From Achromobacter pestifer (GTDB taxonomy: Bacteria; Pseudomonadota; Gammaproteobacteria; Burkholderiales; Burkholderiaceae_B), in NCBI RefSeq assembly GCF_013267355.1, contig NZ_CP053985.1:1240001-1304000 (forward strand): DNA of 64,000 bases, in the 5' to 3' direction. A program made the translations under genes and the position numbers. Positions 26,859 to 35,775 of this stretch are shown here, piece after piece. Every line of letters begins with the position of its first letter. Position 1 is the stretch's first letter. The notes beneath the pieces were generated by a model. That model worked only from the letters and a program-made list of their open reading frames with translations. It was not told where the DNA came from and made no database searches.

Positions 26859-27128
26859 TCAATTGCCGAAAGCGCGGCGCAGGCGCTCCAGTTCGGCCAT
26901 GTTCAGGCGCTTCGCTTCCGCTTCGGCGTAGTTCCGTTCCCCTGATTCGTACGCACCCTTGTAGATGCACTTGCCGCGGCTCGCGCACTCTCCGCCGGCG
27001 CGGGCGGTGGAGGAATAAGACTTGGCGGCACCCTGCTCCGAAGTCTTGGAACCGCTGGAGGAGCAGCCGGCCATCAGCGCAGCCGCAAAAATCGCCACAC
27101 CACAGCGGCTCAACGTTTGAATGGACAT
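26859..27128 (-). CDS. Small Cys-containing lipoprotein
   Basis: An 89-residue lipoprotein: signal peptide with lipobox LMAGC, a Ser/Thr-rich linker, then GGECASRGKCIYKGAYESGERNYAEAEA, where two cysteines could pair, and a C-terminal Arg/Leu helix. No known family. It lies 41 bases upstream of the GrpB gene in the same direction, so the two may be co-transcribed. The AGGAA before the ATG is unusually close. Confidence 0.65.
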   Translation of the reverse strand: MSIQTLSRCGVAIFAAALMAGCSSSGSKTSEQGAAKSYSSTARAGGECASRGKCIYKGAYESGERNYAEAEAKRLNMAELERLRRAFGN

Positions 27129-27377
27129 TTCCTGGCCCTACAGAAAAGCTGTAGCCGACTTTATAGCAGGCTCTTCAAATCGCCGATCCACGGGGAATTG
27201 CTTCGAAACGTTGCCGGTCAGAGAGCAAGAGAGTGTTGGCAACCTTTGGCGGCGCCCTGGATTGCCGGCTAGACTGCCGCAGCCGGCCAACCCACGCCGG
27301 CAAACCAATTATGCCGCTGCAAGCTCATTGCAACGGCTAACCTCGTTCCCGAACACTGCCGTGGATGCGCCATCCTC

Positions 27378-27629
27378 ATGAAAATTGCGCTCAAGCTCAT
27401 CGCCGCCTATCTGGCGGCAAGCCTTGTGATGACGGTGCTGTCCGTCGTCCTGAATCCTCCGCATGCGCATCTGCCGACTTCGGTGGTGTTTCTTACTTTC
27501 CCCTTGGTGCCGCTGGTCACGGCGCAGAATATCTACGCAGGAAACGCCGGGGCGGATGGCCCGCTGCTTGGAGGTGTTTTTCTTCTGGTGTTTGGCGGAC
27601 TGGCGTGGCTGGCGTTGCGATCCAGATAA
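27378..27629 (+). CDS. Small inner-membrane protein, unknown function
   Basis: An 83-residue hydrophobic protein with two to three predicted membrane segments (residues 3-24, 34-50, 63-79) and a short C-terminal Arg tail. No family was recognised. The gene stands alone between the divergent lipoprotein gene and the convergent IclR gene. Its composition (few charged residues, regular hydrophobic blocks) supports it being real. Confidence 0.55.
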   Translation: MKIALKLIAAYLAASLVMTVLSVVLNPPHAHLPTSVVFLTFPLVPLVTAQNIYAGNAGADGPLLGGVFLLVFGGLAWLALRSR

Positions 27630-27699
27630 CGGCCGGCGCGCCGATTCGCTGCACGCACCCTCGATACCGGGCCCGCGGCGGGAAGCCGCGAGCGACGTG

Positions 27700-28575
27700 T
27701 CACGCCTCGTCCGGCACGCTCATCGCCCTGCGGATTTTCTCGGCGACTTCCACGAGTTGCGGGCCGTAGACTTCGACCAGTTCGCGTTCGGGCAGCAGAT
27801 AGGCCGCACCGCCCAGATTCAAGCCGTACAGGCTGCCGTCGGAAAGGCGTATGGCGGTGCCTACGCCGTGGATATAGCTCTGCCATTCGCCCAGCGAAGT
27901 ACAAAATCCGTGGCGGTCCATATCGCGCATGGCTTTCTGCAGACCAACCAGGGCGGTAGCCCAATCGGCGCCGAACTGGGGCCGCAGGACTTCCAGCAGA
28001 TTTTCGCGCTCGGTTTCTTCCATGCGGGCCAGATAGGCCCGCCCCATGGCGCTGGTGATGACGGGAATACGCGAGCCATTGAACAGGCGCAGGCCGAGCA
28101 GACCCGAGCCTTCGCAGGTCTCGATGTAAAGCATCATGCGCTTGTGCAGGATGCCCAGGCCGACGTTACCGTTGCTACGGTCGGCAAGCTCCTGCATGAG
28201 GGGCGCGGCGACCTGGCGGATATTGCGCCGGGCCAAGGCGACCTGCCCCAGCGCTACGGTGCTGCTGCCCAGTTCGTAGTTTTCCTGGCGCGCATTGAAT
28301 TCCAGATAACCGAGACGGCACAGGGTATAGGTCAGCCGCGATACCGTTGCGGCGGGCATGCCGGTGCGCTCTGACAATTCACGGTTGCCCAGCGGACCCT
28401 CGCGCAACCGGAATGCCTTGAGTATGTCCAGGCCGCGCGCCAGTGCCACGACGAATTGCCTGTCGGAGCTGTCTTTCAAATCGTCACGGGCGACCGTATT
28501 GTCAGCGGGGCTGGCGCCCATCGCCTTGCGGCGCCGGCCATTCGCGGGCGCGGGGATGCGGTCAGTCTTGCTCAT
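27700..28575 (-). CDS. IclR family transcriptional regulator
   Basis: A 291-residue regulator. The winged helix spans about residues 43-100 (ALARGLDILKAFRLREGPLGNRELSERTGMPAATVSRLTYTL), followed by an IclR effector domain (115-285). It is the last gene of the minus-strand acyl-CoA operon, 55 bases after the racemase gene. IclR proteins usually regulate their own cluster in response to an aromatic or organic acid; the dyads at 34017 and 34115 are the natural candidates for its sites. The first 40 residues form a disordered basic extension. Confidence 0.93.
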   Translation of the reverse strand: MSKTDRIPAPANGRRRKAMGASPADNTVARDDLKDSSDRQFVVALARGLDILKAFRLREGPLGNRELSERTGMPAATVSRLTYTLCRLGYLEFNARQENYELGSSTVALGQVALARRNIRQVAAPLMQELADRSNGNVGLGILHKRMMLYIETCEGSGLLGLRLFNGSRIPVITSAMGRAYLARMEETERENLLEVLRPQFGADWATALVGLQKAMRDMDRHGFCTSLGEWQSYIHGVGTAIRLSDGSLYGLNLGGAAYLLPERELVEVYGPQLVEVAEKIRRAMSVPDEA

Positions 28576-28630
28576 GGGGAAATTCCGGATTCAGGCATAT
28601 GAGTCTAGCAGACGGGTTGGACGGCCGAAC

Positions 28631-29782
28631 CTACGCAGCGGGGCCGACTGCAGGGTTCCCGCGCCAGTGAGCAATCGCCGTATCCGGCCAGCCCCACGCG
28701 CGCAAGCATTGCTCGTAGCTGCTGTTGACGGGTTCGGGCGGACGGGGCGTGGCGCTAGGAGTGCCACTGAAGCGCGGAGCCGGCGCGGGCTGTGAAACGC
28801 CGTCCACGTCGATGAATGTGGCACGGGTCCGGGTGTGAGGGTGCAGGGGAGCCTCGGCAATGGACAAGACTGGAGCGACGCAGGCGTCGGTGCCGTCGAA
28901 AATTGCGCACCATTGCTCCTGTGTGCGGGATGCGATGCGCGCCGCAATCCGCTCGCGCAAGGCTTCCCAGCCGGCGCGCGGATCGCCGGCCTGGATATCG
29001 CTGTCCAGCCCGAGCTTGTCGAAGAAGGTCTTCCGGAAACGGGTTTCAATGGGTGCAACGGACAGGTACTTGCCGTCGGCGCAGCGATAGACGTCGTAGT
29101 ACGGCGCACCGGAGTCCAGGACATTGGTGCCGCGCTCGGGATTGAGCAGTCCGGCCGCCGCCATGCCGAAGAACGGAGTCATGAGCGAGGCGGCCCCATC
29201 CACCATGGCCGCGTCGACCACCTGCCCCGCGCCGCCGCTGCGTACCGTGTAGACCGCTGCCATGACCCCCAGGGCCAGGTACAGGGCGCCGCCGCCAAAA
29301 TCACCGACCAGGTTCAAGGGCGGCGTGGGCGGCTGCCCTTTGCGGCCGATGGCGTCAAGCGCGCCCGTCAGGGCGATGTAGTTGAGGTCATGGCCAGCCA
29401 TGGCGGCATAGGGGCCGGTCTGCCCCCATCCGGTCATGCGGCCGTACACCAGACGCGGATTGCGGGCCAGGCAGGGTTCCGGTCCGAATCCCATGCGCTC
29501 CATAGTGCCGGGCCGGAAGCCTTCGAGCAGCGCGTCGGCGGAGTCGAGCAGTTCCATGGCGAAGCGCGCACCGTCGGGCGTCTTCAGGTCCACGCTGATG
29601 CTGGGCCGGTTGCGCAGCAGCAAGTTGTACTTGAGCGGACGTTCCACACCCAGATCAGCCGCCGGTTGCTGCCGCTCCAGCCGTATGACGGTAGCCCCGA
29701 GATCGGCGAGCAGCATTCCGCACATCGGAACCGGGCCGATGGCCGGGAACTCCACCACTTTCAGTCCTGCCAAGGGACCCAT
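28631..29782 (-). CDS. Alpha-methylacyl-CoA racemase (AMACR/Mcr) family
   Basis: A 383-residue enzyme of the CoA-transferase fold but with racemase residues: His131 in AGHDLNYIALTG and Asp161 in LNLVGDFGGG, matching the His126/Asp156 pair of mycobacterial Mcr. It should epimerise the alpha-methyl centre of an acyl-CoA. AAGGAG eight bases upstream decides the start at MGPLAGL; an ATG eight codons earlier lacks such a site. Its presence points to a branched-chain, isoprenoid or sterol-side-chain-like acyl-CoA substrate for this cluster. Confidence 0.9.
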   Translation of the reverse strand: MGPLAGLKVVEFPAIGPVPMCGMLLADLGATVIRLERQQPAADLGVERPLKYNLLLRNRPSISVDLKTPDGARFAMELLDSADALLEGFRPGTMERMGFGPEPCLARNPRLVYGRMTGWGQTGPYAAMAGHDLNYIALTGALDAIGRKGQPPTPPLNLVGDFGGGALYLALGVMAAVYTVRSGGAGQVVDAAMVDGAASLMTPFFGMAAAGLLNPERGTNVLDSGAPYYDVYRCADGKYLSVAPIETRFRKTFFDKLGLDSDIQAGDPRAGWEALRERIAARIASRTQEQWCAIFDGTDACVAPVLSIAEAPLHPHTRTRATFIDVDGVSQPAPAPRFSGTPSATPRPPEPVNSSYEQCLRAWGWPDTAIAHWRGNPAVGPAA

Positions 29783-29807
29783 TGCTTTCTCCTTGTTCAA
29801 TGTCATT

Positions 29808-30668
29808 TCAAGCCCCCAACCCGGCCCGGCCGTTGTTCAGCACGACGGTGCCGCGCTCCAGCGCACTGCTGCGGAACAGCGCCGAGCCATGGTCGATCCA
29901 GATTTCCGTGCGCAAGGTTTCCCCTGGGTATACCGGCGCGGAGAAGCGCACATCCATGGACTGCAAGCGTTGCGGCTCATTGCCGCAGGCTGCGTCGAGC
30001 AAGGCGCGGCCGGCCATGCCGAAAGTGCACAGGCCATGCAGTATGGGTGCCTTGAAACCTGCGTCCGCCGCCAGTTGCGGATCCACGTGCAAGGGGTTGT
30101 AGTCGCCCGATAAACGATAGATGAAGGCGGCCTGCGGCAGGATGGCCTGATCCCGCACATAGTCGGGAGCGCGCTCAGGCATGGCCGCGCTGTGACGCGC
30201 CGGTGGTGGCGGCCCGCCAAAGCCGCCGTCGGCGCGCAGCACGGACGTGACGAACAAGCTGCACAGCAGTTCGTCCGTCGCCGCGTCGACGACGTCGCGC
30301 CGGGTATGCACGACCGCGCCCTTCTCCGGCCCGCGATCGTACACATCGGTGACACGGGTACGGCCGATCACCGTACCCGCCGTGGGCAGCGGCCGGTATA
30401 GCGCCATGCCCTGTTCGCTGTGCAGCATCTTGTGCCATTGCAGGCCGAGCCCCGGATCGCGCATCCATAGCCCTGGGTAGCCCAGCACCACCGCCATGGT
30501 GGGCAGCGCAAGCAGATCGCGCTCGAAGGCGAAGCGCATGGCCTGGGAGGATTGCGGATTGTCCCCTACCCCCAGGCCCAGCGCGTACAGCATGGTGTCG
30601 CGCTCAGTATAGGCATGGCGGACGTCGGGGATGGTCCAGTTCAATAGCAGTTCGCGGTCGATGGGCAT
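29808..30668 (-). CDS. MaoC-like enoyl-CoA hydratase (two-domain hydratase 2 type)
   Basis: A 286-residue double-hotdog protein. The hydratase 2 motif is in the C-terminal half: YRLSGDYNPLHVDP then AGFKAPILHGLCTFGMAGRAL, with the catalytic Asp and His. The N-terminal half is a degenerate hotdog that shapes the acyl pocket. It should hydrate trans-2-enoyl-CoA to (R)-3-hydroxyacyl-CoA, as in peroxisomal-type beta-oxidation. It ends 25 bases before the racemase start and is preceded by AGGAG. Confidence 0.92.
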   Translation of the reverse strand: MPIDRELLLNWTIPDVRHAYTERDTMLYALGLGVGDNPQSSQAMRFAFERDLLALPTMAVVLGYPGLWMRDPGLGLQWHKMLHSEQGMALYRPLPTAGTVIGRTRVTDVYDRGPEKGAVVHTRRDVVDAATDELLCSLFVTSVLRADGGFGGPPPPARHSAAMPERAPDYVRDQAILPQAAFIYRLSGDYNPLHVDPQLAADAGFKAPILHGLCTFGMAGRALLDAACGNEPQRLQSMDVRFSAPVYPGETLRTEIWIDHGSALFRSSALERGTVVLNNGRAGLGA

Positions 30669-30692
30669 CGCCTTGCTCCTGTGGGCAGCGCC

Positions 30693-31946
30693 TTACTGGC
30701 GCGACGGTGCTTCGAAGATGCCGACCACGCAAGCGGCTTCTTCAAGCCCATAGAAGCCGCCGCCGTTCTCGGTCATGCCCAGGCGCGGATTGCCTGCCAC
30801 CTGGCGCTGGCCCGCCTCGCCGCGCAGCTGCGTCACGATCTCGTGCACCTGTATGGCGCCCGTGGCGCCGATGGGATGCCCCTTGGAAAGCAGGCCGCCG
30901 GATACGTTCAGCGGCAAGCGCCCGCCCAGGCGTGTCGCACCGCTTTCGACCAGCGCGCCGCCGTCGCCATAGTCGCAAAAGCCGCAATTCTCGCTGTGCA
31001 GGATCTCGGCGATGGCCGATGCGTCATGAAGTTCGGCCAGTGAGATGTCCTGCGGGCCCACGCCAGCGGCCTCGTAGGCGCGCCAGGCGGCAACCCGGGT
31101 CAAATGGCGATCGACCTGCTCGGCAGTACGCTGCGAACCGCTGCTCACCGCGATGCCGCGGATTCTCACCGCCCGGCGGGCGTCCAGGCGCTTGAGCGCT
31201 TTCTCGGACACGACGACCAGGGCAGCGGCTCCGTCGCTCATGGGTGCGCACATCGAGCGCGTCATGGGCCAGGCGATCAGCTTGTCGGCCAGCACTTCCT
31301 CCACGGTCATGGGTGTGCGGTATTGAGCCAACGGGTTGAACTGCGAATGCCAGTGGTTCTTGGCGGCCACGGCCGCAATCTGGCGTTGCGTGGTGCCGAA
31401 GGTCTTCATGTGAAACCGTGCCTGCGCGGCATAGATGTCCATGAAGACCGAGCGTTCGCCCACATCGGCCAGCGCTTCGGGCGGCAGCGCCATGCCTTCG
31501 CCCATGGCCAGCAAGGCCTCCATGTGTTGCTCGGCCAGGTCACGGTCCCAGCTGCCCTTGAAAGCCTCGAACATCTGTTGGCGCTTTTCGGGGTAGTTCA
31601 TTTTTTCCGCGCCCACGACCAGGGCGACGTCGTACAGCCCTGCCTTGACCGCGGCGTGGGCCTGCATCAAGCCCGAACTCGAACTGGCGCAGGCGTTGTC
31701 GGTATTGAAGATGGCAATGCCTTGGAAGCCATAGGCGCGCAGCGAACATTGCCCGCGCACGCCGTGCTGGCCCTCCAGCGCGCCCTGGCGCGTATTGCAA
31801 AACCAGGCGGCCTCGATGGCCTCGCGTTCCAGCCCCGCGTCCCGCAGCGCCTGGTCCACGGCCATGGCCGACAACTGTTTCACGCTCAGGTCCAGGTGCT
31901 TGCCCAGCGGCGTCATGCCTATGCCAACAATGTACGTCTCGCTCAT
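30693..31946 (-). CDS. Thiolase family protein (SCP-x/sterol thiolase-like)
   Basis: A 417-residue thiolase of the SCP2/SCP-x branch, with the nucleophilic Cys86 in NTDNACASSSSG and the GGLLSKGHPIGATGAIQVHE segment near the C-terminus. Enzymes of this branch cleave branched or bulky 3-ketoacyl-CoA. Together with the racemase, hydratase and short-chain dehydrogenase of this operon it completes a beta-oxidation spiral. Confidence 0.92.
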   Translation of the reverse strand: MSETYIVGIGMTPLGKHLDLSVKQLSAMAVDQALRDAGLEREAIEAAWFCNTRQGALEGQHGVRGQCSLRAYGFQGIAIFNTDNACASSSSGLMQAHAAVKAGLYDVALVVGAEKMNYPEKRQQMFEAFKGSWDRDLAEQHMEALLAMGEGMALPPEALADVGERSVFMDIYAAQARFHMKTFGTTQRQIAAVAAKNHWHSQFNPLAQYRTPMTVEEVLADKLIAWPMTRSMCAPMSDGAAALVVVSEKALKRLDARRAVRIRGIAVSSGSQRTAEQVDRHLTRVAAWRAYEAAGVGPQDISLAELHDASAIAEILHSENCGFCDYGDGGALVESGATRLGGRLPLNVSGGLLSKGHPIGATGAIQVHEIVTQLRGEAGQRQVAGNPRLGMTENGGGFYGLEEAACVVGIFEAPSRQ

Positions 31947-31973
31947 GTCTCTCTCTATTTTTCTATTGGCCGG

Positions 31974-33170
31974 TCAGGCCAGCTTGACCACGCCGCGCTG
32001 GCGCAGGGCTTCAATCTGTTCGTCGGCGTATCCCAGCTCATCCAGGATGGCGCGCGTATGCTCGCCATGGGCAGGCGCCGGCGCGTTGGCGATACTGCGC
32101 TGGCCATTGAACTTGACCGGCTGTCCGACCGTGCGCATGGGACCGTAGCGCTCGCTGTCCACGTCGACCAGAATGCCGCTGGCCAGGGTGTGAGGGTGAT
32201 TCAACGCATCGGCGAATGTATTGATCTGCGCGCCCGGGATGCCGTTTTCCATCAGCAAATCCTGCCAATGGGCCGCATCCTCCCTCGCCAGCACCTCGTT
32301 CAGGCATTGCGCGACCAGGCTGCGGTTCTGCACGCGCATGGCATTGTTCTCGAAGCGCGGATCGTCCCGCATGCCCTCCAGGCCCAGCACGTCGCACAAA
32401 CGCCGCCACAAGGCTTCGCTGGCCACGCCGATCAGGATTTTCTTGTCACGCGCCTGGTAGGCCTCGTAGGGGCAGAGGGATTCGTGGGCGCAGCCGAAGC
32501 GCTGCGGTTCGGTGCCCCGCTCCCAGAAACTTTGGAACATGTAGCCCAGAAAGGCCATGCCGGTTTCGAACAGGGAGGCCTCGATGCGGCATCCTTCGCC
32601 AGTCTGGCCGCGCTGCATCAATGCGGCCAGGATGGCGCTGGTGGCCTGCATGCCGGTGCCCTGATCCACCGGCGAAAAGGGTGCGCGCACCGGACCGCTG
32701 CCCTGCTCGCCCATGATCGAGCACATGCCGACGAAGGCTTGCAGAATCATGTCATAGCCCTTGCCGTGCGCCAGCGGACCGCTGCGTCCGTAGCCAGAAA
32801 TACTGCAATACACCAGCCGCGGATTGATGGCGGACAAGGTCTCGAAGTCGATCTTCAGCCGCTCGGCCACGCCCGGGCCGAAGCTCTCGACGATCACGTC
32901 GGCGCTTTCAACCAGTTTGCGCACCACCGCCAGGCCCTCGGCGGATCTCAGGTCCAGCGCGATGCTGCGCTTGCCCCGGTTGGCATAGTGGAAGACCGCG
33001 CCTTCGCCATTGCGGAAGGGAGGCCAGCCGCGGGTGTCGTCGCCGACATCCCGCGCTTCCACCTTGATGACTTCGGCGCCCAGGTCTTGCAACGCCTGGG
33101 TGCAGATGGGGCCCGCCAGCACCTTGCTGAAATCCAGGATGCGTATGCCCGCGAGAGGTTTGATGGACAT
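31974..33170 (-). CDS. Class III CoA-transferase (CaiB/BaiF family)
   Basis: A 398-residue family III CoA-transferase. Asp169 in SPVDQGTGMQ aligns with the catalytic Asp169 of formyl-CoA transferase, and the N-terminus (LAGIRILDFSKVLAGPICTQALQDLGAEVIKVE) is canonical. GGAGG lies 8 bases before the chosen ATG. It likely activates the pathway acid using another acyl-CoA as donor, since no acyl-CoA ligase is encoded in this cluster. Confidence 0.93.
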   Translation of the reverse strand: MSIKPLAGIRILDFSKVLAGPICTQALQDLGAEVIKVEARDVGDDTRGWPPFRNGEGAVFHYANRGKRSIALDLRSAEGLAVVRKLVESADVIVESFGPGVAERLKIDFETLSAINPRLVYCSISGYGRSGPLAHGKGYDMILQAFVGMCSIMGEQGSGPVRAPFSPVDQGTGMQATSAILAALMQRGQTGEGCRIEASLFETGMAFLGYMFQSFWERGTEPQRFGCAHESLCPYEAYQARDKKILIGVASEALWRRLCDVLGLEGMRDDPRFENNAMRVQNRSLVAQCLNEVLAREDAAHWQDLLMENGIPGAQINTFADALNHPHTLASGILVDVDSERYGPMRTVGQPVKFNGQRSIANAPAPAHGEHTRAILDELGYADEQIEALRQRGVVKLA

Positions 33171-33192
33171 GGTGTGTTTCCTCCCGGGCCGT

Positions 33193-33939
33193 TCAGTAGC
33201 GGCCGCCAGTGACATGGATGACATCCCCGGTCAGGTAGCCCGCGGGCTCCGAGGCCAGGAACGTGACGACGCTGGCCACGTCATTCACATGACCGATGCG
33301 GGGGATGGGCGTCGTCGTCTGAGCCGCCTCTCGGATTTTTTCGTAGTGCGGCAGCCGCCGCACCGCCTCGGTGTCGATGATGCCCGGCGCCACGGCATTG
33401 ACCGTTACGTTGTGGCGGCCGTGCTCCAGCGCCATGGCTCGCGTAAAGCCGATAAGGCCGGCCTTCGCGGCCGAATAATTGGCTTGCCCGGGATTCCCCA
33501 GGTGGGCGCGCGACGAGATGTTGATGACACGCCCCCAGTTCTTCTGGGCGAAATGCCGCGCCGCTTCGCGGGTGCACAGGAAGGCGCCCTTGAGAATGAC
33601 GTCGACCACGCTGTCCCAGTCATCGAGGCCCATCTTGGTGATACGCATATCGCGCGTGAAACCGGCGTTGTTCACCAGAATGTCCACGCCTCCGTACTCG
33701 GCGCCAGCGCGCTCGAAGAGCTTGAGCACGGAAGCCTCGTCAGTGACATCCACTTGGCAGGCATGGGCCCGCCCGCCCGCGCGAACCAGATCGTCCGCGT
33801 GAGCCTGGGCGGCCTGGCCGTTGATGTCGGCCACGACGACCGCGGCGCCTTCACGGGCCAGCTGCGCGCATATCGCGGCGCCGATGCCGCTCCCGCCGCC
33901 CGTGACGACGGCCACTTTCCCATCCAATCCCAAATCCAT
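33193..33939 (-). CDS. Short-chain dehydrogenase (hydroxyacyl-CoA dehydrogenase type)
   Basis: A 248-residue SDR. NAD(P) motif TGGGSGIG (13-20), NNAG at 90-93, catalytic Ser in ISSRAHLG (about 142), Tyr155 and Lys159 in YSAAK. An Asp at the end of the second strand (VVVADINGQ) suggests NAD preference. In this operon it would oxidise the (R)-3-hydroxyacyl-CoA produced by the MaoC hydratase. First gene of the minus-strand operon, with GGAG before the ATG. Confidence 0.93.
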   Translation of the reverse strand: MDLGLDGKVAVVTGGGSGIGAAICAQLAREGAAVVVADINGQAAQAHADDLVRAGGRAHACQVDVTDEASVLKLFERAGAEYGGVDILVNNAGFTRDMRITKMGLDDWDSVVDVILKGAFLCTREAARHFAQKNWGRVINISSRAHLGNPGQANYSAAKAGLIGFTRAMALEHGRHNVTVNAVAPGIIDTEAVRRLPHYEKIREAAQTTTPIPRIGHVNDVASVVTFLASEPAGYLTGDVIHVTGGRY

Positions 33940-34016
33940 CCAGGTCTCCAGTCTTGTGTTGTTGTTCGATGCCGCTGCACTGCTGTCCACAACAGCGTGT
34001 CCGCAGCTTGAATTGA

Positions 34017-34039
34017 AATGCAGAAATGATTTCCGCAAT
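34017..34039. promoter_or_regulatory. Dyad operator 1 (SDR side)
   Basis: AATGCAGAAAT-G-ATTTCCGCAAT: an 11+1+11 inverted repeat with two mismatches, lying 78 bases upstream of the SDR start. Its right arm is identical, in reverse complement, to the left arm of the second dyad 98 bases away. The pair frames the divergent promoter region and is most simply explained as binding sites for the IclR regulator of the cluster. Confidence 0.6.
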
Positions 34040-34114
34040 ATATCCCAAAGTTCATTCCCGCTGCAATGTGATAAAAATTCTGGCCAATTTCCCCTATACA
34101 AATCCAATCGGACA

Positions 34115-34137
34115 ATTGCGGAAATAATTTTCGTAAT
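34115..34137. promoter_or_regulatory. Dyad operator 2 (MaoC side)
   Basis: ATTGCGGAAAT-A-ATTTTCGTAAT: the same 11+1+11 architecture as the site at 34017, ending 45 bases before the ATG of the small MaoC gene. Arms agree at 9 of 11 positions within the dyad. Confidence 0.6.
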
Positions 34138-34182
34138 GTACATTGGCCTCGCTTTCAGCCTCAAGAACAGGAGACACAAGTA

Positions 34183-34668
34183 ATGCCGAACACAGGCTTC
34201 GACCCCACTTCGCACCAGATGTGCGAGCAACGCTATTTCGACGATTTCAAGATTGGCGAACGCTTTGTCCTGCCCTCGCGCACGATGACCGACGCCCTGT
34301 TCGCCGCGTTCCAGCTGGCCAGCGGCGACAACCACCCCATTCACTACGACATCGAGTACTGCCGCGCCAACGGCATGCCGCACATGCTGGCCCACGGCTT
34401 CCAGGTGGCGATCCAGACAGCTGCGGGCGCTGGGCTGTTTCCGCACATGACCGAAGCGTCGATGAAGGGCTTTATTGAGCAAAGCTCGCGCTTCCTCGGC
34501 CCCGTCTATGTGGGCGACACCCTGTACAGCTCGCTGGAAATCGTGGAACTCAAGCCCGGCCGCAGCACCGGCACTGTCCGCATGGCGACCCGCGTGGTGA
34601 ACCAGCGCGGCGAAACCGTGATGGATGGAACCCAGACCTATTTGCTGAAGAAACGTCCGACCGAATAA
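34183..34668 (+). CDS. MaoC family dehydratase (single hotdog)
   Basis: A 161-residue single-hotdog protein: FDDFKIGERFVLPSRTMTDALFAAF, then ASGDNHPIHYD with the catalytic Asp/His and MPHMLAHGFQV. It is a hydratase of the MaoC group and diverges from the main operon of the cluster while sharing its control region. AGGAG precedes the ATG. It may act on a different chain-length or configuration than the two-domain hydratase. Confidence 0.9.
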   Translation: MPNTGFDPTSHQMCEQRYFDDFKIGERFVLPSRTMTDALFAAFQLASGDNHPIHYDIEYCRANGMPHMLAHGFQVAIQTAAGAGLFPHMTEASMKGFIEQSSRFLGPVYVGDTLYSSLEIVELKPGRSTGTVRMATRVVNQRGETVMDGTQTYLLKKRPTE

Positions 34669-34706
34669 CGAAAAGCGCTCAAGCCAGCGCACAGGAGAGA
34701 GACAAC

Positions 34707-35684
34707 ATGAAGCAATCGGCAGCCCGCCTCATCATGGCCGCGAGCATCGCCGCGGCGCCGCTGGCCGCGCATGCGGCCCAGGATGACTATCCGCAAAAGC
34801 CAATCACGCTGCAGCTCGGCTTCCCGCCGGGCCAGGCCACCGACACCGTGGCCCGCATGCTGGCCGAGCGCGCCGCACCCCGACTAGGCCAGCCCGTGAT
34901 CGTCGAAAACAAGCCCGGCCAGGGCGGCAGCGTGCTGCTTTCGTCATTCGTGCGCCAGCCGCCGGACGGCTATACGCTGACGATTGCCGCAACCGGGGCC
35001 GCGGTCACGAATCACTTCCTGTACAAGACGGTGAACTACAAAACCCCGGACGACTTCACCCCGGTCGGCCAGGTGGCGGATCTGCCTCTGGTGCTGGTGG
35101 CCCGCCCGGGCATGCCGTTCAACGACATAGCCGGCCTGGTTGCCTATGCCAAGCAGAACCCCGGCAAGCTGAACTACGCCAGCCCGGGCACAGGCACCTC
35201 ATCCAACCTGGCGATGGAAACGCTGAAGTTCCAGAACGGACTGCGCATTGAACACATCCCGTACCCGGGTAGCGCGCGCGCCATGACCGACCTGCTGGCA
35301 GGACAGGTCGACATCGCCTTCGATACCGTGCCGGCGGTGCAGGCGTTTGTCAGTTCCGGAAAATTGAAGGCGCTGGCGATCGGTTCGGAACAGCGTCTCA
35401 AGCTGTTTCCGCAAGTGCCGACCATGAAGGAAAGCGGCTTTGGCACCGTGCCGGCCCACGTCTGGATCGGTTTCCTGCTACCCAAGGGAGCATCGCCCGC
35501 GGTGGTTCAGAAGCTGAACAGCGTATTCAATGCCGTGCTTCAGGACAAAGAGGTCATCGAGAAACTGGAGGGGCTGGGAGTCGTGGCGCACACGACCACC
35601 CCAGAAGGCTTCGAGGCCATGCTGCGCCAGGAGTTGCCGCGCTGGGGCGGCATCGTCAAGCAGGCGGGCCTGGAACCACAATAG
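34707..35684 (+). CDS. Bug-type tripartite tricarboxylate transporter receptor
   Basis: A 325-residue periplasmic receptor with a signal peptide ending in AHAAQ and the Bug signatures YPQKPITLQLGFPPGQATDTVARMLAERA, LVYAK-type helix (GLVAYAKQNPGKLNYASPGTG) and HIPYPGSARAMTDLLAGQVDIAFDT. It binds a carboxylate or similar ligand. It follows the MaoC gene by 38 bases, so it likely captures the cluster substrate. No TctAB membrane genes are nearby, as is common for Bug proteins. Confidence 0.93.
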   Translation: MKQSAARLIMAASIAAAPLAAHAAQDDYPQKPITLQLGFPPGQATDTVARMLAERAAPRLGQPVIVENKPGQGGSVLLSSFVRQPPDGYTLTIAATGAAVTNHFLYKTVNYKTPDDFTPVGQVADLPLVLVARPGMPFNDIAGLVAYAKQNPGKLNYASPGTGTSSNLAMETLKFQNGLRIEHIPYPGSARAMTDLLAGQVDIAFDTVPAVQAFVSSGKLKALAIGSEQRLKLFPQVPTMKESGFGTVPAHVWIGFLLPKGASPAVVQKLNSVFNAVLQDKEVIEKLEGLGVVAHTTTPEGFEAMLRQELPRWGGIVKQAGLEPQ

Positions 35685-35705
35685 ACGCCTCAGACCGACC
35701 GCAAC

Positions 35706-35742
35706 AAAAAACCCGCACTCTCTGACGAGAAATGCGGGTTTT
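35706..35742. terminator. Bidirectional intrinsic terminator
   Basis: Stem AAAACCCGCA / TGCGGGTTTT with a 15-base loop. On the minus strand it is followed by a run of six T, so it ends the tRNA-Leu transcript well; on the plus strand it has four T and can end the Bug receptor transcript. Confidence 0.8.
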
Positions 35743-35775
35743 GTGCATTTCCAGGGATGGCCTGGAAAAAATTCT

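Noticed and set aside
31104-33212. Open frame of about 702 codons opposite the thiolase and CoA-transferase genes
   Set aside because: No domain and shadow-type composition; the minus-strand enzymes are unambiguous.
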